From Syngnathus acus (lineage: Eukaryota; Chordata; Actinopteri; Syngnathiformes; Syngnathidae), in contig NC_051104.1 of the NCBI RefSeq assembly GCF_901709675.1, positions 3,393,501-3,457,500 on the forward strand: a stretch of DNA of 64,000 nucleotides. The letters run 5' to 3'. Numbering within the stretch: the first letter of the stretch is position 1; every line of letters begins with the position of its first letter. Below the pieces are notes generated by a model. That model was not told where the DNA came from. It ran no database searches and saw only the letters and a program-made list of their open reading frames with translations. Below are positions 35,323 to 56,400 of this stretch, one piece after another. Position numbers and translations under genes: made by a program.

Positions 35323-36524
35323 TCATGCCGCTGTGGTGGCGGATTCCTCAAGGGCCTTTGTGTTCTTCCTCCTACGCTCACTAGAACGGAAAACCTCAGT
35401 CAGACGCAGAAACGACTCTGAGAAAATCGTGTCGACGCGCGTCCTACTCACTCGATGCAGCGCATCACTCGTTGGGTCCAGCTCGCGGCGGGATTGGCGC
35501 ACAAAAACCTTCCGGGGAGGTGAAGGCTGCAAAACAGGAAGAACCAGCACGCGTGTTAATGAGCAGCCTGGAGGAGTGTCAGCTAGCTGATGGTTAACCC
35601 GCTGACGCACGCTCAAGAGTAAATTTCTTAAAACTGCTTAAGCAGGCCACTATCTGCATTTATTTGACTTTGAACTCACATCAAAGTTTCCTATCAGTTT
35701 GTTTGCACAATGCGTGGTCCACTTATTCCACTACAATGTAATTTGTCTCCGTAAGAGGCCCGTTTTGTCTTTGTGTTGACTCACTCCCAATGAGTGAGTC
35801 AAGACACCAGTGAACAAAAACTAGATGACGCAACCAAAGACATCTGCATACACCCAACCCCCAAACGCCCGCCTGCCAAATGAAATTATGTCAATTGTGC
35901 GCGGCACCTTTGGAATCATTTGTAGACCTCAAAAAGGGAATTTGTTGCACCTCATACTTTTTACTCCATTCTTTGATTTACTTGTGGTTGTTGTTTATTC
36001 CTTTTGATCAACCAATTTTTTTTATTGCTATCACATAAAAATGCTCCAAACATTGTCCAAACTTTGATAAATGATGTCATCTGGGGGACGGAATTTGAGA
36101 ATGGGACCTTTGAACCTAAACGGTATGATTTAAAACCGTTTTTCAGGTTCACTCGGCCCAAAAAAAAGAAAGTCAGACTCTTGAGAACTTGAGATGGACA
36201 ATAGTCACCAAAAGCTATTGAATGTGAGTGTTCTCATGGTTGTCAAGGCAACTCACATGACAGCGTTGATGTCGCAGGACTTTCCCATGGACTGGTATGT
36301 GTAGCCTGACACCCGTTGGCATGGCAACTCCCGCCTGATGTACTTCAAACAGCAACTGGCTGCAAAAACAGGGTAAAAATGGTTTTAAACGTCATCGGTG
36401 ATTTCAGCAGAAATAGAAGAAGGCGGTGTCTTCCAAGAGTTAGGGTCTTACCCGAATGCGTGCCGGCCATGAAGCTGGTGAGGATGAGCAGCCCGCTGAG
36501 GAGAAAGATAGCGTGGCCTCGCAT
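35323..36524 (-). CDS. CC chemokine with six cysteines
   Basis: Small secreted chemoattractant acting on G-protein-coupled chemokine receptors. Exons (complement) 36452-36524, 36257-36359, 35452-35526 and 35323-35380 make 309 nt, 102 residues. I prefer the ATG at 36524 (MRGHAIFLLSGLLILTSFMA, a clean signal peptide); an in-frame ATG at 36590 would add 22 hydrophilic residues in front. After cleavage near THS the mature chain starts ASCCLKYIRRELPC, giving the adjacent CC pair, then GYTYQSMGKSCDINAVILHL, FLCANPAASWTQRVMRCIDE and a basic tail RRRKN. Besides the four canonical cysteines there are two more (in LPC and MRC), so a third disulfide is likely. Four exons rather than the common three. 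The sequence resembles the fish CCL19/20/25-like group, but subfamily is not settled. Tail to tail with the TLR. Confidence 0.85.
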
Positions 36525-37151
36525 GCTGGTTCGTGTTGTTGCCTTGAGGGTGTTCGTTTCCAATGTGTCGGAGAAAGCAGCCGTCTTCATTTTTATGTGG
36601 ACTGGCGTCTGGGTTTTCCCACCCCATTGAGTGGGAGGGAGCCTACCTGCCCACCTGTGCTTGTGCAATGGTTGGAAAGGGGCGGGTGTCCTTTTCTTCT
36701 GCAAGACATCAGGATGTGCTCACCTGAGATCACATCATAGAAAGGAATGCCGGCCAACATTTTCCGGTCCTGTTTCATCATGATGTCATGATGCAACTTG
36801 ATGTTGCCAAAGTGTCCCGCAAGACATCGGCTCACATTTTGCAATGATTGTCGATAACTTCAAGTCGAAACCACCCAATTAGGTTATGGGGACAAAACAA
36901 CAAACAAAAAGGGCGCTCAACGTCAATATGTTGGAAGAGTGGGACGCATTTGCGCCTCACATTTCTGGGGTTCAGGGTTAGAATCCCAGTTCCAGCCTTA
37001 CCGTCTGGAGTGAGCTGCATGTGAGAATTTTCTTTCAGATTTCTTTTTGAGAGCAAAACAGAAATTGCAACAGATTCCTACTTGACAATTTCAGATCGAT
37101 GGACATTTACTGGAAATCAATATTTATATATAAATATATTTTTTTAAATTT

Positions 37152-37175
37152 TATATATATATATATATATATATA
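37152..37175. repeat. (TA)n microsatellite
   Basis: About 12 uninterrupted TA units in an A/T-rich context. Confidence 0.85.
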
Positions 37176-37982
37176 AAACCTATTACTACTGTACTTGCTC
37201 TCAGCCTGCTTGTTTGGGTGGCGTGAAGTGGCTGCATGGAGCGTCATGATCTCCTCATTATCATCCGACCATTGGAATCTGAAACCAGAGAGCTAAAAAA
37301 AGAACAAGGTGGAGTCGCCAACATTAACACATCAAAACAGCATTACGTTGTTGATGATTTCCTCGTTTGCAGAAGATTGCGTCACTGTTGGCACTCGGTT
37401 CCATCCTGATCTCAATCTTCTTTTCCCAGCTGAGCACATTTCGATCCATTGATTGAACAATTCAGATCTTCGATAACCTCATGTACCGTATTTCAATGAC
37501 TGATGCCAAAGTTGAAACTAGCTTGGACTTCACGTCATCTTAAATGTTTGTTTTCCCGCTCATTCAAAAAGTGTCCGAATTTTCTAAACCGTGACGCTTG
37601 TCGGCTGTTTTTCACTTTTTTGCTTTGAATGTAACAAAAGGACTTCACCTTCATATCACTTTATCACCACGCAGGTTCATTAACCGTGTGCACGTCAAGG
37701 AAATTTCCCCCGCTTGATAAATTGTGGAAAGTTTGACGTTTTGTGACGTCTCAGAGGCACTTGGATGGTAAACAACTTTATCTAAATCACGGCGCTGGCG
37801 TCCGATAACACACACATGAAGGGAATTGTGTCATCTTGGGCATTCTCACCTACTTCAACAGGATTAAGGAGGGGAAAGTCCAATGGTGGAAGGAGAGTGT
37901 AACGGCCTTGACTCGGGTTTTTTTTTTTTTACCACAGTGGACAAAGGGCAAAAAGATGTGACGGATGCGCATCATTTCCAAG

Positions 37983-37988
37983 TTTATT
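37983..37988 (-). terminator. MAP3K15 polyadenylation signal AATAAA
   Basis: AATAAA on the minus strand about 485 bp downstream of the MAP3K15 stop codon. It is the first canonical signal met in that direction. Confidence 0.5.
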
Positions 37989-38470
37989 GCAAAGCAAACA
38001 GGAAACAACATTTGCAAAGACAACATGGGTGACAAAAAGCTGAGCTAGTTTGCTCGTGTTGAGAAAGAAAACAGCTTTTGAAGGGTGAGACTAAGGCGAT
38101 ACAATCTCAAACACTTGCTTGGCTGTGACTGCAGATGCTTAAGCGTTTTCTCCGTTGATAAAAGGTAAGCTGAATTTTGCTGAAAATGACAAAGGCACGC
38201 AAGTCGTTTTACTTTGCTAGCTGTCGTTCAAACAGAGACTGTGAATAGGTGAGTGGGTAGGCCCCGCCCCCACAAACTGCAAACAGGTTCACTCAGATTG
38301 ATTTCATTTCTTTTGGATGCTTCCTTTGGTCCCTTTTCTCAACAACCTAGTTGTGTTGTGCAGTAAAAGACATTTTGGCAAAATATAGCAATACGATGAG
38401 CACACGCAGAGAGAATTTTGGTCAAGTTGGGCAGAAAAAAAACTAAAGGCACAGTGGCAGGTTGGCGGCG

Positions 38471-47685
<9,215 letters not shown>

Positions 47686-48234
47686 GTCGCCACGCAGCCT
47701 CCGCCCCCTTGGATGTCAGTCAAGACTTGCTTCTTCCGCCCGGGGCACGTCCTGCTCCTCACCTGGTGCGCACCTGCGGTCTCCTTGAGGAGAGGCGCGA
47801 GTCCGAGGTTGTCCCCGCGCATCTCCGCCTCATTAGGTCGCATCAGCGGCCCATTATCTCGCACCAAGGGGTCCGCTCACTCCTAGACCGGTTCCGACTA
47901 GATACCCGCCCCCCTATAAAAGACGAGGAAGTGCATGAGTGGAAGTCAACATTTCATTCCGTAGACATGACATGACATGAGCCCATGGCAGTGGCGGTTC
48001 TTCACTGAATTACTCCCCGGGTATGCCCACACACACACACACACACGTAAAAAACTAAAAAAAGCCACTATTTATTTCGCACAGACGCTTGTTTATTAGA
48101 ACAGTATATGACTTTTATACAAAACATCCCTCCACAAATTATAATTTTAAATAAACATGCCTTTACATGCTAAATATTATTAATGTAAATATCATAATAA
48201 TGTAAATGAATAAATAATGATAACAAATCGGTAC

Positions 48235-48470
48235 AGAAAATGGATGGATTAACATAATAAATGTAGGCGGCACGGTGGGGCACTGGTAAGCACAGTTCAG
48301 AGGGTGCGGGTTTGATTCCACCCTGTTTGCATGTTCTCCCCGTGCCTGTGTGGGCACTCCGGTTTCCTCCCACATCCCAAAAACATGCATGGTAGGCCCA
48401 TTGAGCAATCCAAATTGGTCTGAGTGTGAGTACGGATGGAATTCCCCACACAGTGATACGACAAATAGTA
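48235..48470 (+). repeat. Dispersed teleost SINE-like repeat, decayed
   Basis: A tail fragment (GGTACAGAAAATGGATGGAT, about 48230-48250) is followed by a head starting GGCGGCACGGTGG near 48269. Then come a Pol III B-box-like GGGTTTGATTCC (about 48310), TTTGCATGTTCTCCCCGTGC, CTCCGGTTTCCTCCCACATC and CCAAAAACATGCATGG. This is the consensus order of a repeat found throughout teleost genomes. The copy is truncated at its 3' side. It may be tRNA-derived, judging only from the B-box-like motif. Confidence 0.65.
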
Positions 48471-48650
48471 GAAAACCACTTTGGCGACACTTTCTGTGAA
48501 AGGTCATCCTCATTTATGTTCCTGACGCATGGAGTACGTTGTTTCAAATAGCTTCAAAAAGTCTTTGTCTACGTAACTTTTGTTATCGCCTCCTGCAGAT
48601 TGCGATATCGTTCCGTTATTCGTGTTTGTGCGTAGTGCTACTTGAGTTTG

Positions 48651-48720
48651 GCTCCGCCCCCATATTTGCATAATTGGGGTTGATCTCAAATGACGTCCCG
48701 TTTGCTCATAAATATTCAGT
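48651..48720 (+). promoter_or_regulatory. Promoter-like motif cluster upstream of the orphan SAP-like exon
   Basis: In 70 bp on the plus strand: GC box CTCCGCCCC (48652-48660), perfect octamer ATTTGCAT (48664-48671), CRE-like TGACGTC (48691-48697) and TATA-like ATAAATA (48708-48714). Order and spacing look like a Pol II core promoter. Activity is inferred. Confidence 0.4.
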
Positions 48721-48725
48721 GGATG

Positions 48726-48760
48726 CGGTCAGTCGGACAAAGATTGTGTCCGACTGACCG
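48726..48760. other. Perfect 14-bp stem, 7-nt loop hairpin
   Basis: CGGTCAGTCGGACA (48726-48739) is exactly complementary in reverse to TGTCCGACTGACCG (48747-48760), with loop AAGATTG. It lies between the TATA-like box and the SAP-like frame, so it would sit in the 5' part of any transcript. Confidence 0.8.
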
Positions 48761-48903
48761 TGCAACATTTTGGAACAGGACGACGTACCAGGGGCGAAAT
48801 TCCAACACGGTTTTATTGCCAAAAATAGTGTGGAACTACTCAAACGTTGGCTGACACGCAGAGGCCTCAAAGTCATCGGGAAGAAAGCCGTTTTAGTCGA
48901 TAG
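48758..48903 (+). pseudogene. Orphan first exon fragment with SAP-like motif
   Basis: An open frame of 48 codons plus 2 nt ends at a good donor (GATAG|GTAAGC). It reads DVPGAKFQHGF and then VELLKRWLTRRGLKVIGKKA followed by VLVDR. The helix-turn pattern L..WL..RGL...GKK..LV.R is that of a SAP DNA-binding domain, and the DVPGA...ELK.WL.CRG form recalls the N-terminus of dispersed, uncharacterised fish genes that often carry SWIM or YqaJ-like domains downstream. No ATG lies in this frame after the stop at 48755; the ATG at 48723 is in another frame. No continuation exon was found within the window. Probably a decayed or truncated copy. Confidence 0.4.
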
Positions 48904-50477
48904 GTAAGCGTTATTGTGTGATAGCTCTCTTACTCAGGTGAGGTCCTGCAAGCTAACCAAGCTAACCTCGTTGGCCCATTTCCACTGACAAAATGCAGAG
49001 AGCATATACATATATGTGTTTGGTGACATTATTTTCTGTGACATAATTTCTCAGCATTTGAGAAAAGTCCTTATTTACCCTCGGAATAAAAAAAAAAAGA
49101 AACACATACACTATATAATAGCTTCTTTATTCCACGGAAATACAAAAGTATATATATATATATATATTTATATCACTATCTTGGAGAAAGAGAAGAGCAA
49201 GTCAAGAAAACAATTTGCAGCCATGGTTGTTTTTGTTTTCTTGTAGTTTGAGTGACAAAGAAAAAAGATCAAAACGAGAGTGGAAGAGGAAGGCCACAGT
49301 GATGTGTTGCCATAGATTCTGTGCACAAATGTCGTACGAGGAGGAATCAATCGGCCGTGCATGTTAGCCCACACGCGCACACTCGCACCTTCACAGCTAG
49401 CCTACATTCCCTCAACCCTGTCGCTAACGTGACTACTGCTGGCTATTAAAACACCAGTGCCAACTTGAGGCGGCGTACGTCTCTGGTGAGGTCAAAAAAG
49501 TGCACAATATTTTCAAATCAACATTATTTTGATGTTGTACAAAGGCAAACTAGACAATATCGTGACCATAGACACAGATGTGCTCATGCATTAACGCACT
49601 CATCGGGAGGCAATTTTCATATAAAGCTAAAATAATTTGTGTGAAGGTTAAGCTCAACCTGCAAGCTGGCTTGTCCTGTCATTGATGTGCCTGCAGGGGG
49701 CGCCCCCGTTGCCATGATCTTTGAAAGTGGAATGTACGGTGTGCTTTGTGTCGTTAGGAATAAGCTAACCACCGGGTCAAGGACAGACTCTGGCTGGACT
49801 TGTCGTAGTTCAAGACTAATAATATCTCGAAATGCTCAGTCCAATTTTGCACCAGGTCGATTGGTGAGAAGAATACACCAGTCACAAAAATCTGGGGATC
49901 TTGTAGATTTCTAAATGAACCCAAATAATTTACAAAATATCTCCGAGTTTTTGTGTGTCTCGTATAATAGGCAATAGGAGATATGATAATGCAAGGTTAG
50001 CAACATATCAATGCTGAATAAGGACACAAACGTCAATCATCAAGTTGGAGCTCAAATGTGCCGCTCGCAAAAATATCTCACACAGACGTTCACGCAAACA
50101 TGTACACGCAGCGGAGTTTCGTGGCGGGGAGGTCACGTGGCGGCGGCGGGCGGGCCTAACCGACCGGCCTGCGGGGGTTGCCATGGGCCTTCGCCACCTG
50201 TTTTACGCGAGCACCGCTGACTGATGCGTTGCCACGGCAACGCGGCGGTCACCCGCCTGTACCGGCGAGCCTGGCAGGAGCCAGGAGAGTAGACAGCGGA
50301 GAGAGAGAAAGGCTGCTTAGAAAATCAACAGAAGTAAACACAAGGTAAGGCGGCGACGTCATGGTGGGGTGCTTGTTAGGTGGGGGAGGCGGGGTCACAT
50401 TGTTTATGAGTCCACCATGTTCGCTGCCGATGGCGATCGTCATGATCATTTGGCACAAATGTAGTTTTGGCATGGGC

Positions 50478-53400
50478 TCATTTGGACAGGATCTTCTTTA
50501 TGTGCTCCACTTCCATCTGTCACAGGAAACACAAACACGTGATTTGTACGGCGAAGGCGTTGAGAGTCCCCGGGTGCTAACCGCTCATCTCACCTGTAAA
50601 CCGAGACGAATCTTCTTCTCCTCGTCCAGCGTGCCGGCCAGCTGCTTCATCTCCTGCCTGTGCTGACTCTTGAGCAGCTCCACGGAGCTGCGCAACTCTC
50701 GCAGCTGCCTCCTCAGCTCCTCCAGCCGCAGCTCGGGAGAGGGGCTGGCACCGCCGGAAGGGGACGACGGCGAGGCTGAATGACGGCCGTTGCCGGCGGA
50801 TGAGCTCAGAGACGAGGACGATTTGGCGGCCGGCTGAGGTTTACTCTCGAGCGCCTGATCTCATGATTAGTTTTCATTTTTTCAGTAACAAATCACTTAT
50901 AGCGCCAATGTGAAGCTTAGAGCTTACCGAAATGATGGGAGCTCCCTTCCTCGCAAAAACCTCCGCAGGTCTGGACTGGACCGGTTCTGGGTCTTCCTTG
51001 GCTGGCGCTGGTGCCAGGTGGTCTGCGTCGCTGCCGGTCAGCGAGGACTGTAAAGTCGGTAAGTCCATCAGTAAATTTTTACTGGTGAACAGGTTCAATG
51101 ATTCAACACAAACTGACCACCTTCAAATGAGGTTCATCAATAGTATTAGCTTCTACACTTTACTCAAACACTCTTGAAATCAAAATGTCCTCGGTTCACC
51201 GCGTTGGCGAAGACGTTCTCACCGATGTGATAATCTGCGAGCGAGGCCGGCGGTCCGTGACTCTTGGCCGCGACGCCGTCGGGTGACTGAGCTTCTCCGC
51301 TGCTGGGACCACTGCATCCAAGTCCAGGTCTGCGCACAAATATGTAAACACATGGAACGGATGCCGTGACGTCATGTACGTTCCGCTAACCCTCACCGGC
51401 GTTCTGGGACTCATCAGCGACCGATTCAGGTGTCCAGGCCCCACCCTCAGACTTGGGACTGTCACACCTGAGCAGCCCGACCGCGCACACGGCACCAAGG
51501 TTAGGGTGAGACGGGGTGGGAGGGGTGGGGGGCATGCAGGATGTTGTGGGAGCGCGTACTGACGCCAGAGCGGGAGGTCTCTCGGGGCGTCTCGGGGGTT
51601 GTTGGCAAGTGGACGTCTTTGGAGGGAAAAGTTTCTTGGGGAGGACAGTCGGGAGGGAGGGCTTGACGACCTCGTCGCCTACACACACACACACACACAT
51701 TGGGGCAATCTAATTCTGTTTTTTTTTCAAAGCGAAACTGTTGAAGAGTAAACCCCACTTTGAAAATAAATTAGGAAATGTTTTTTTATGCTGGATTGTA
51801 TGCAATAATATAAGATAGTTATTAATGGCCCCACGAGGGAATCCATAACTACGATGTGGCCCGCAATAAAAAGGAGTTTGACACCCTTGGATTAATGTTT
51901 CGTTTGAGGAGTGTGAGCTGAGAAGCAACATTCACCCCTTTTTCTCCATCTCGGGGCAGCCATTTTGCCACTTGCTGTCGACCCAAAATGACATCACAGT
52001 TGCCATCCAAGTCGCTTGTGATGCGAGACCTGGCAACTGTGATGTCCCGTTCTGTCGACAGCAAGTGGCAAAACGGCAGATGGCGAGAAACGGCTCCTTA
52101 GCTTAACCTAGCTATCAATAAAAAGCTAGGCATAGACGTTCAGAAAAAAAGGTGCACGCTCTTTAACGAGGAGTTCAAGTGAGAACAACGGGGGTACCTC
52201 GATCCTGGTCTCTGTGCGGCAGGTGCTCGGGCCGCTCCGGAGGAACCTTCTTGCCATCCGACTTTTTCTCTAATGGTCAGTTTTGTCTGCTCGTCATTCC
52301 CTCGCTCTCTTGACGCATCCACATTGTAAACCGCAAGAGGACGAAGGACGAGTTTCTTACCTGCCGCCGAGTGTTTGGACGACGGTGCGCCGGGAGGTGG
52401 CGGCTTCTTTGGTCTCTGGAAAGAAAGGTGTCGACGATGAGGCAAAAGTATTGGGACAGTCAATTGATCTCATTTGTGCACGTACTCGAGTGGTACTCGG
52501 AAAGAACAACACTTATGCGTTTCGTTCTTCTCAACTGTTTGTTTTCAAACTCCAAAAACTTTGTTACCTCTTTGTCGGCTTCCAGCAGCTTGACAAAGTT
52601 GTCCGGAAAGACGCCCTGTCTGCCGCCCACCTCGCCCATCCACCAGCCCGTGTCGGCGCACTCCTGCATGGCAGAGCGCCAGGTAAGGTCCAACGTAAGC
52701 CCCTGCATTAATTCCAACACACCTTGGTGATGATAGCGATGATCTCGCCCTCTTTGATGGTCAGCTCATCTTCGTTCTGCGCTTCGTAAGGAAAGAGGAC
52801 TTTACACAGCTCTCGACCTGGAAGCACATTCCCAAAGAAAGCGACGTGCGGCCCATCTTAATGAGGACGAGCGCTTTAAGAAGGCGGACAGACAAACGAA
52901 TGAGCTCAAGTTGACCTTTTCCTCTGCTGTCGGGGTCACCCTTCATGTTGTCGGGGGCTGCTGCGCTCGCCGTCTTCCACTCAGCAACCTGGAAGACGCA
53001 AACGGTACCTTTGCTCTCAATGTGTGCGTGTGTGTTAAAGAGCTCGTTGTCTCAGGGTGGAAGCCCTCCCCCGTGTTTGTGGAAGCTTCTTCCACACTCA
53101 CAGGGCAGCTTCTGTCCCCAACGTACACACGCTGCTCTGTTCACAGCCCCCGCCTTCCATGCCACCCCCTCCCCTCACTTGAAAAAGTCACACATCCGAT
53201 TCAAACTAAATGTGCAATGACGCGCGTCCAGTTCCAGAAATTCAATTCCCATCTCATCCAAATTGCTCCTTTGGCCGTCACGCGCGAATAAACACGTGCT
53301 GCAACTTCAGACGGCCGGGTGTGGTCTTCTCACGCCGGTTAAGGCTTGGCGGTGTTTTTGTGCCCGCTTACCTCCCACCGCTGGCATTTAGCATCTTCTC

Positions 53401-56400
53401 TCAAACACAAGTTGCGTTTTGCAGTGGGCTGACGTGGCTTTGGGTGACTCAACCCTCTTCCTGAATACAACCCTCAGGCCACCCTTGCATGTGGTGCAGA
53501 GACGCCGGCCCATAAAACAAGCCACGTGCGGCGGGAGGGAGGCTGCACAACATCCTCATGTGCCACACGTGCTTCTGCATTTTGCAAGCCAAATCAACAC
53601 CAGCGCCCCCTTACGGAGCTAAGTGGTATCGAACGAGGATGGATGGAAACTATATGCCGTGTCAAAAACTTGAGATGCAGTTTGCAGCGGGAAGGCTGAA
53701 TTCAGCACACAGCACAGTTTTGGCGCCATCTTGTGGACATTTCAGAAAGAACACCAACGTGCAAAATGCGAATTTGTGTAATGCGGGTCAGAGCTTGCTG
53801 TACTTGGACTGATGTCAGTGCGCCGATTCACCTTGTCGCCCTCAGCGTCCAGGTCCATGGAGCGAGGGCGGAGCTTGATGGGCTGGTCTTTGAAGATGTC
53901 TCCGAAGCCGAAGCCTCTCACCTACACGGAAGACACAACAGCGCCATCTTCAGCTCTGGCAACGCAGCTACGGGTACTTTAAAAGCTTGTCACTTTTGGG
54001 GCCTTGCAAATATTGATTGGGAAGACCGTAGTGTAAAAAAGGGCAACTAAGACGCTGATGACCTTTTTGGGCTGGATTTCCTCAAAGCCTGTTTCAGATC
54101 GACTGTCCCCTCCATCGCTCTCGCTTCCCGGACTGGTCTTACCTGCGCACATGCACGCACACACAAATCAATATCTGAATCTTATACAGACCGCTGTCTT
54201 ATTGGCCGAGACTCACTGCTGCGGCCGCTGCGGGTCTCCTCCTGCGAGGCGGGCGTGTCGGCGGTGGGCCCGTCGGCCTCCACCAGAATCTCTTTGGTGA
54301 AATTGGAAGGGAACATGCCACTTTTGCCATTCAGGATACCCTCCCACCAGCCCTCCTCCACCTGCGCACGGCACAAAACACCCAGAGCACGTGTCAGACC
54401 ACCGGGGCACAAGGAACAGTGTTGAGGTGAGTTGAGAAGCTTTCGTTACTCAAAAGTAATGCTTTGCCGCCATCTTGTGGCACATGCAGACAATTCTAAA
54501 ACTTTTTAGGACGGGCATCAACGACATTGGCGTTAGTATTAACGGTGATGATTAATCGTCGGCATCCAAATGACGCCCTTTGTTCTTGATTCCCAAAAAC
54601 GACTTGACTCTTACCTCGGCTACGATTTCGATGATGTCGCCTATTTTCAGCCCAAGCTCGTCTTCGTGCTGAGGCACGTAGCTAAAGGCCGCTTTGCAGC
54701 GCCGCTTGCGGATCTGCTCGGCTGCAATCGACATCGGCACGTGAGTTAAGGATGCGATCCACATGAGGGCGACATTTTGCTTTGGCTGCTCCGCATCAAT
54801 GGCAAAAAGTGTCAACACCGACACAAACGAGCCCGCTGCCAACTTGACGGACGGCCGCTACATATTAGAGCAAGCTAGCTACCTTTCTTGGCTGGTCTGG
54901 CGCCGGGCTCGGACACGGGGCTAGCTCGGCCATTGGACAGGTCCGATTTGACCTGACCGCCATCGCGCTTGCCCTCTTTCTTGATCTCCTGCAGAAAGAG
55001 AGCTGTGATTTTTGCACGGTTGACCTGTTTCAACTTTCATCTCGTTTTCTTCTGAAACAAGACAACGTTGTGCTCGTAATGTACACCTTGAAAAAATATT
55101 ATACCAGATTAATAAGTAGACGGGGGCAAAGGGAGCCAGGGAACAAGCTGAGAAAGTGGACATGACGGGTCACATGTCCAATGCTGCAACCGTGGCGACG
55201 CTATTTCATAAGCCACTGGCCTGTGAAGCAGACAGCCTGGTTGGACTGACTCACACACACACACACACATACGCGCGCTCTCCTCACATGTTGCATGGAA
55301 GCCTTAATGAGCCACAAAATTCAACTATACGACGCCATTTCCTAGCTGTAGCTCTGGCCATATTTGAACAAATCGTCATTGATTGATTGACCTGTTCTAG
55401 ATTACACGTGTGACGGGTTTCCGTTCAAGCGGATCGCGATGCGTGCGTGCGTTAAGTATTGCGACTTGCCAGCAATGCCACATTGTGTGTGCGTGTTCAA
55501 TGCGGAGACCGCGGACACTTTCAGGGTAGGCAGAGCAATGAGGAAGACATATCTCAACAGGAAACATCTGTGTATTGTGTTGTGCGGGGGTGGGGGGGGG
55601 GGGGATCTCTCACTCTTTTCACTGAAATTGCAGTTTTCATTTCAGGCCTGAGCCAAACAAGGTAAAAGTAGCAATTGGATTGAATTGGTTTGCGTGAATT
55701 CATTGCTAGGTTTTGCGTCTGAATCAAAATTGCTGGCGAGCGAGGAACATATCAGCCAAGGGTCAATCTCGGCATTTCACGGCTGCGGCGCTTCAATGGC
55801 GCCCATAAGTGCAATCTTGTGACACACCAGCATGCTATGACTGAGTCGACCCGCACGCACACACACGGCCATTGTCCCGCTGCCCGACAGTGAATGAGTG
55901 CTGTGGCGGTGGCTCAGCACAAATCCAGCGCCTGACAAGACCGCAAAACCATCCGTGCTCATTGTGTCACTGCTCACTTCCAACACACACAATTCAAGAC
56001 GCTCCCTGTTTTTTTTCTTGCTATCTAAGCAGGTATTAAATCTAATCGACTCAAGCTCAACAACGGACTTCAGTACTCGGTTAGACGGTTACTCACCCGC
56101 ACAAAGTTGTCCGGGAACAAGCCCCGCCGGCCCCCCAGCTCGCCCTCCCACCATCCTCCGTCGTCTCGCCGTATGTTCACGATGACGTCGCCCACGCTCA
56201 GGCTCAACTCGTCGTCCCGCTGGGCCTCGTAATCAAACTCCGCCACGGCCTCCACTGCAAGGCAGAAAGTCGGAAAGTCAGCGAGTGTCCGAGGTTTTTA
56301 TTTCATTGTTCGTCGCCGAAGGCCTCTGCCGGGGCTCCAGATCGATCCGGTTTTCGTCTCAACGGCGACGCATGGATTCAGGACCAAATGTAACGTAGCT

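Larger units (their letters stand above)
36525..38470. other. Region between chemokine gene and MAP3K15 3' end
   Basis: Holds the chemokine promoter and 5'UTR, a (TA)n tract at 37152-37175, and the MAP3K15 3'UTR with a minus-strand AATAAA at 37983-37988. No splice-bounded coding frame was recognised. Confidence 0.5.
47686..50477. other. Region between MAP3K15 start and SH3KBP1 3' end
   Basis: Holds the MAP3K15 promoter and 5'UTR, a plus-strand TATA box CTATAAAAG at 47914-47922, (CA)n near 48030-48046, SINE-like pieces at 48235-48470, the orphan SAP-like unit at 48651-48903, (TA)n near 49149-49166, and the SH3KBP1 3'UTR with a minus-strand AATAAA at 49126-49131. The 50100-50290 part is CpG-rich without a coding frame. 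Confidence 0.5.

Noticed and set aside
53700-54490. Recurrent CGCCATCTTGTGG sites as a YY1 or CTCF cluster
   Set aside because: Only scattered single sites typical of fish introns; no ordered array.
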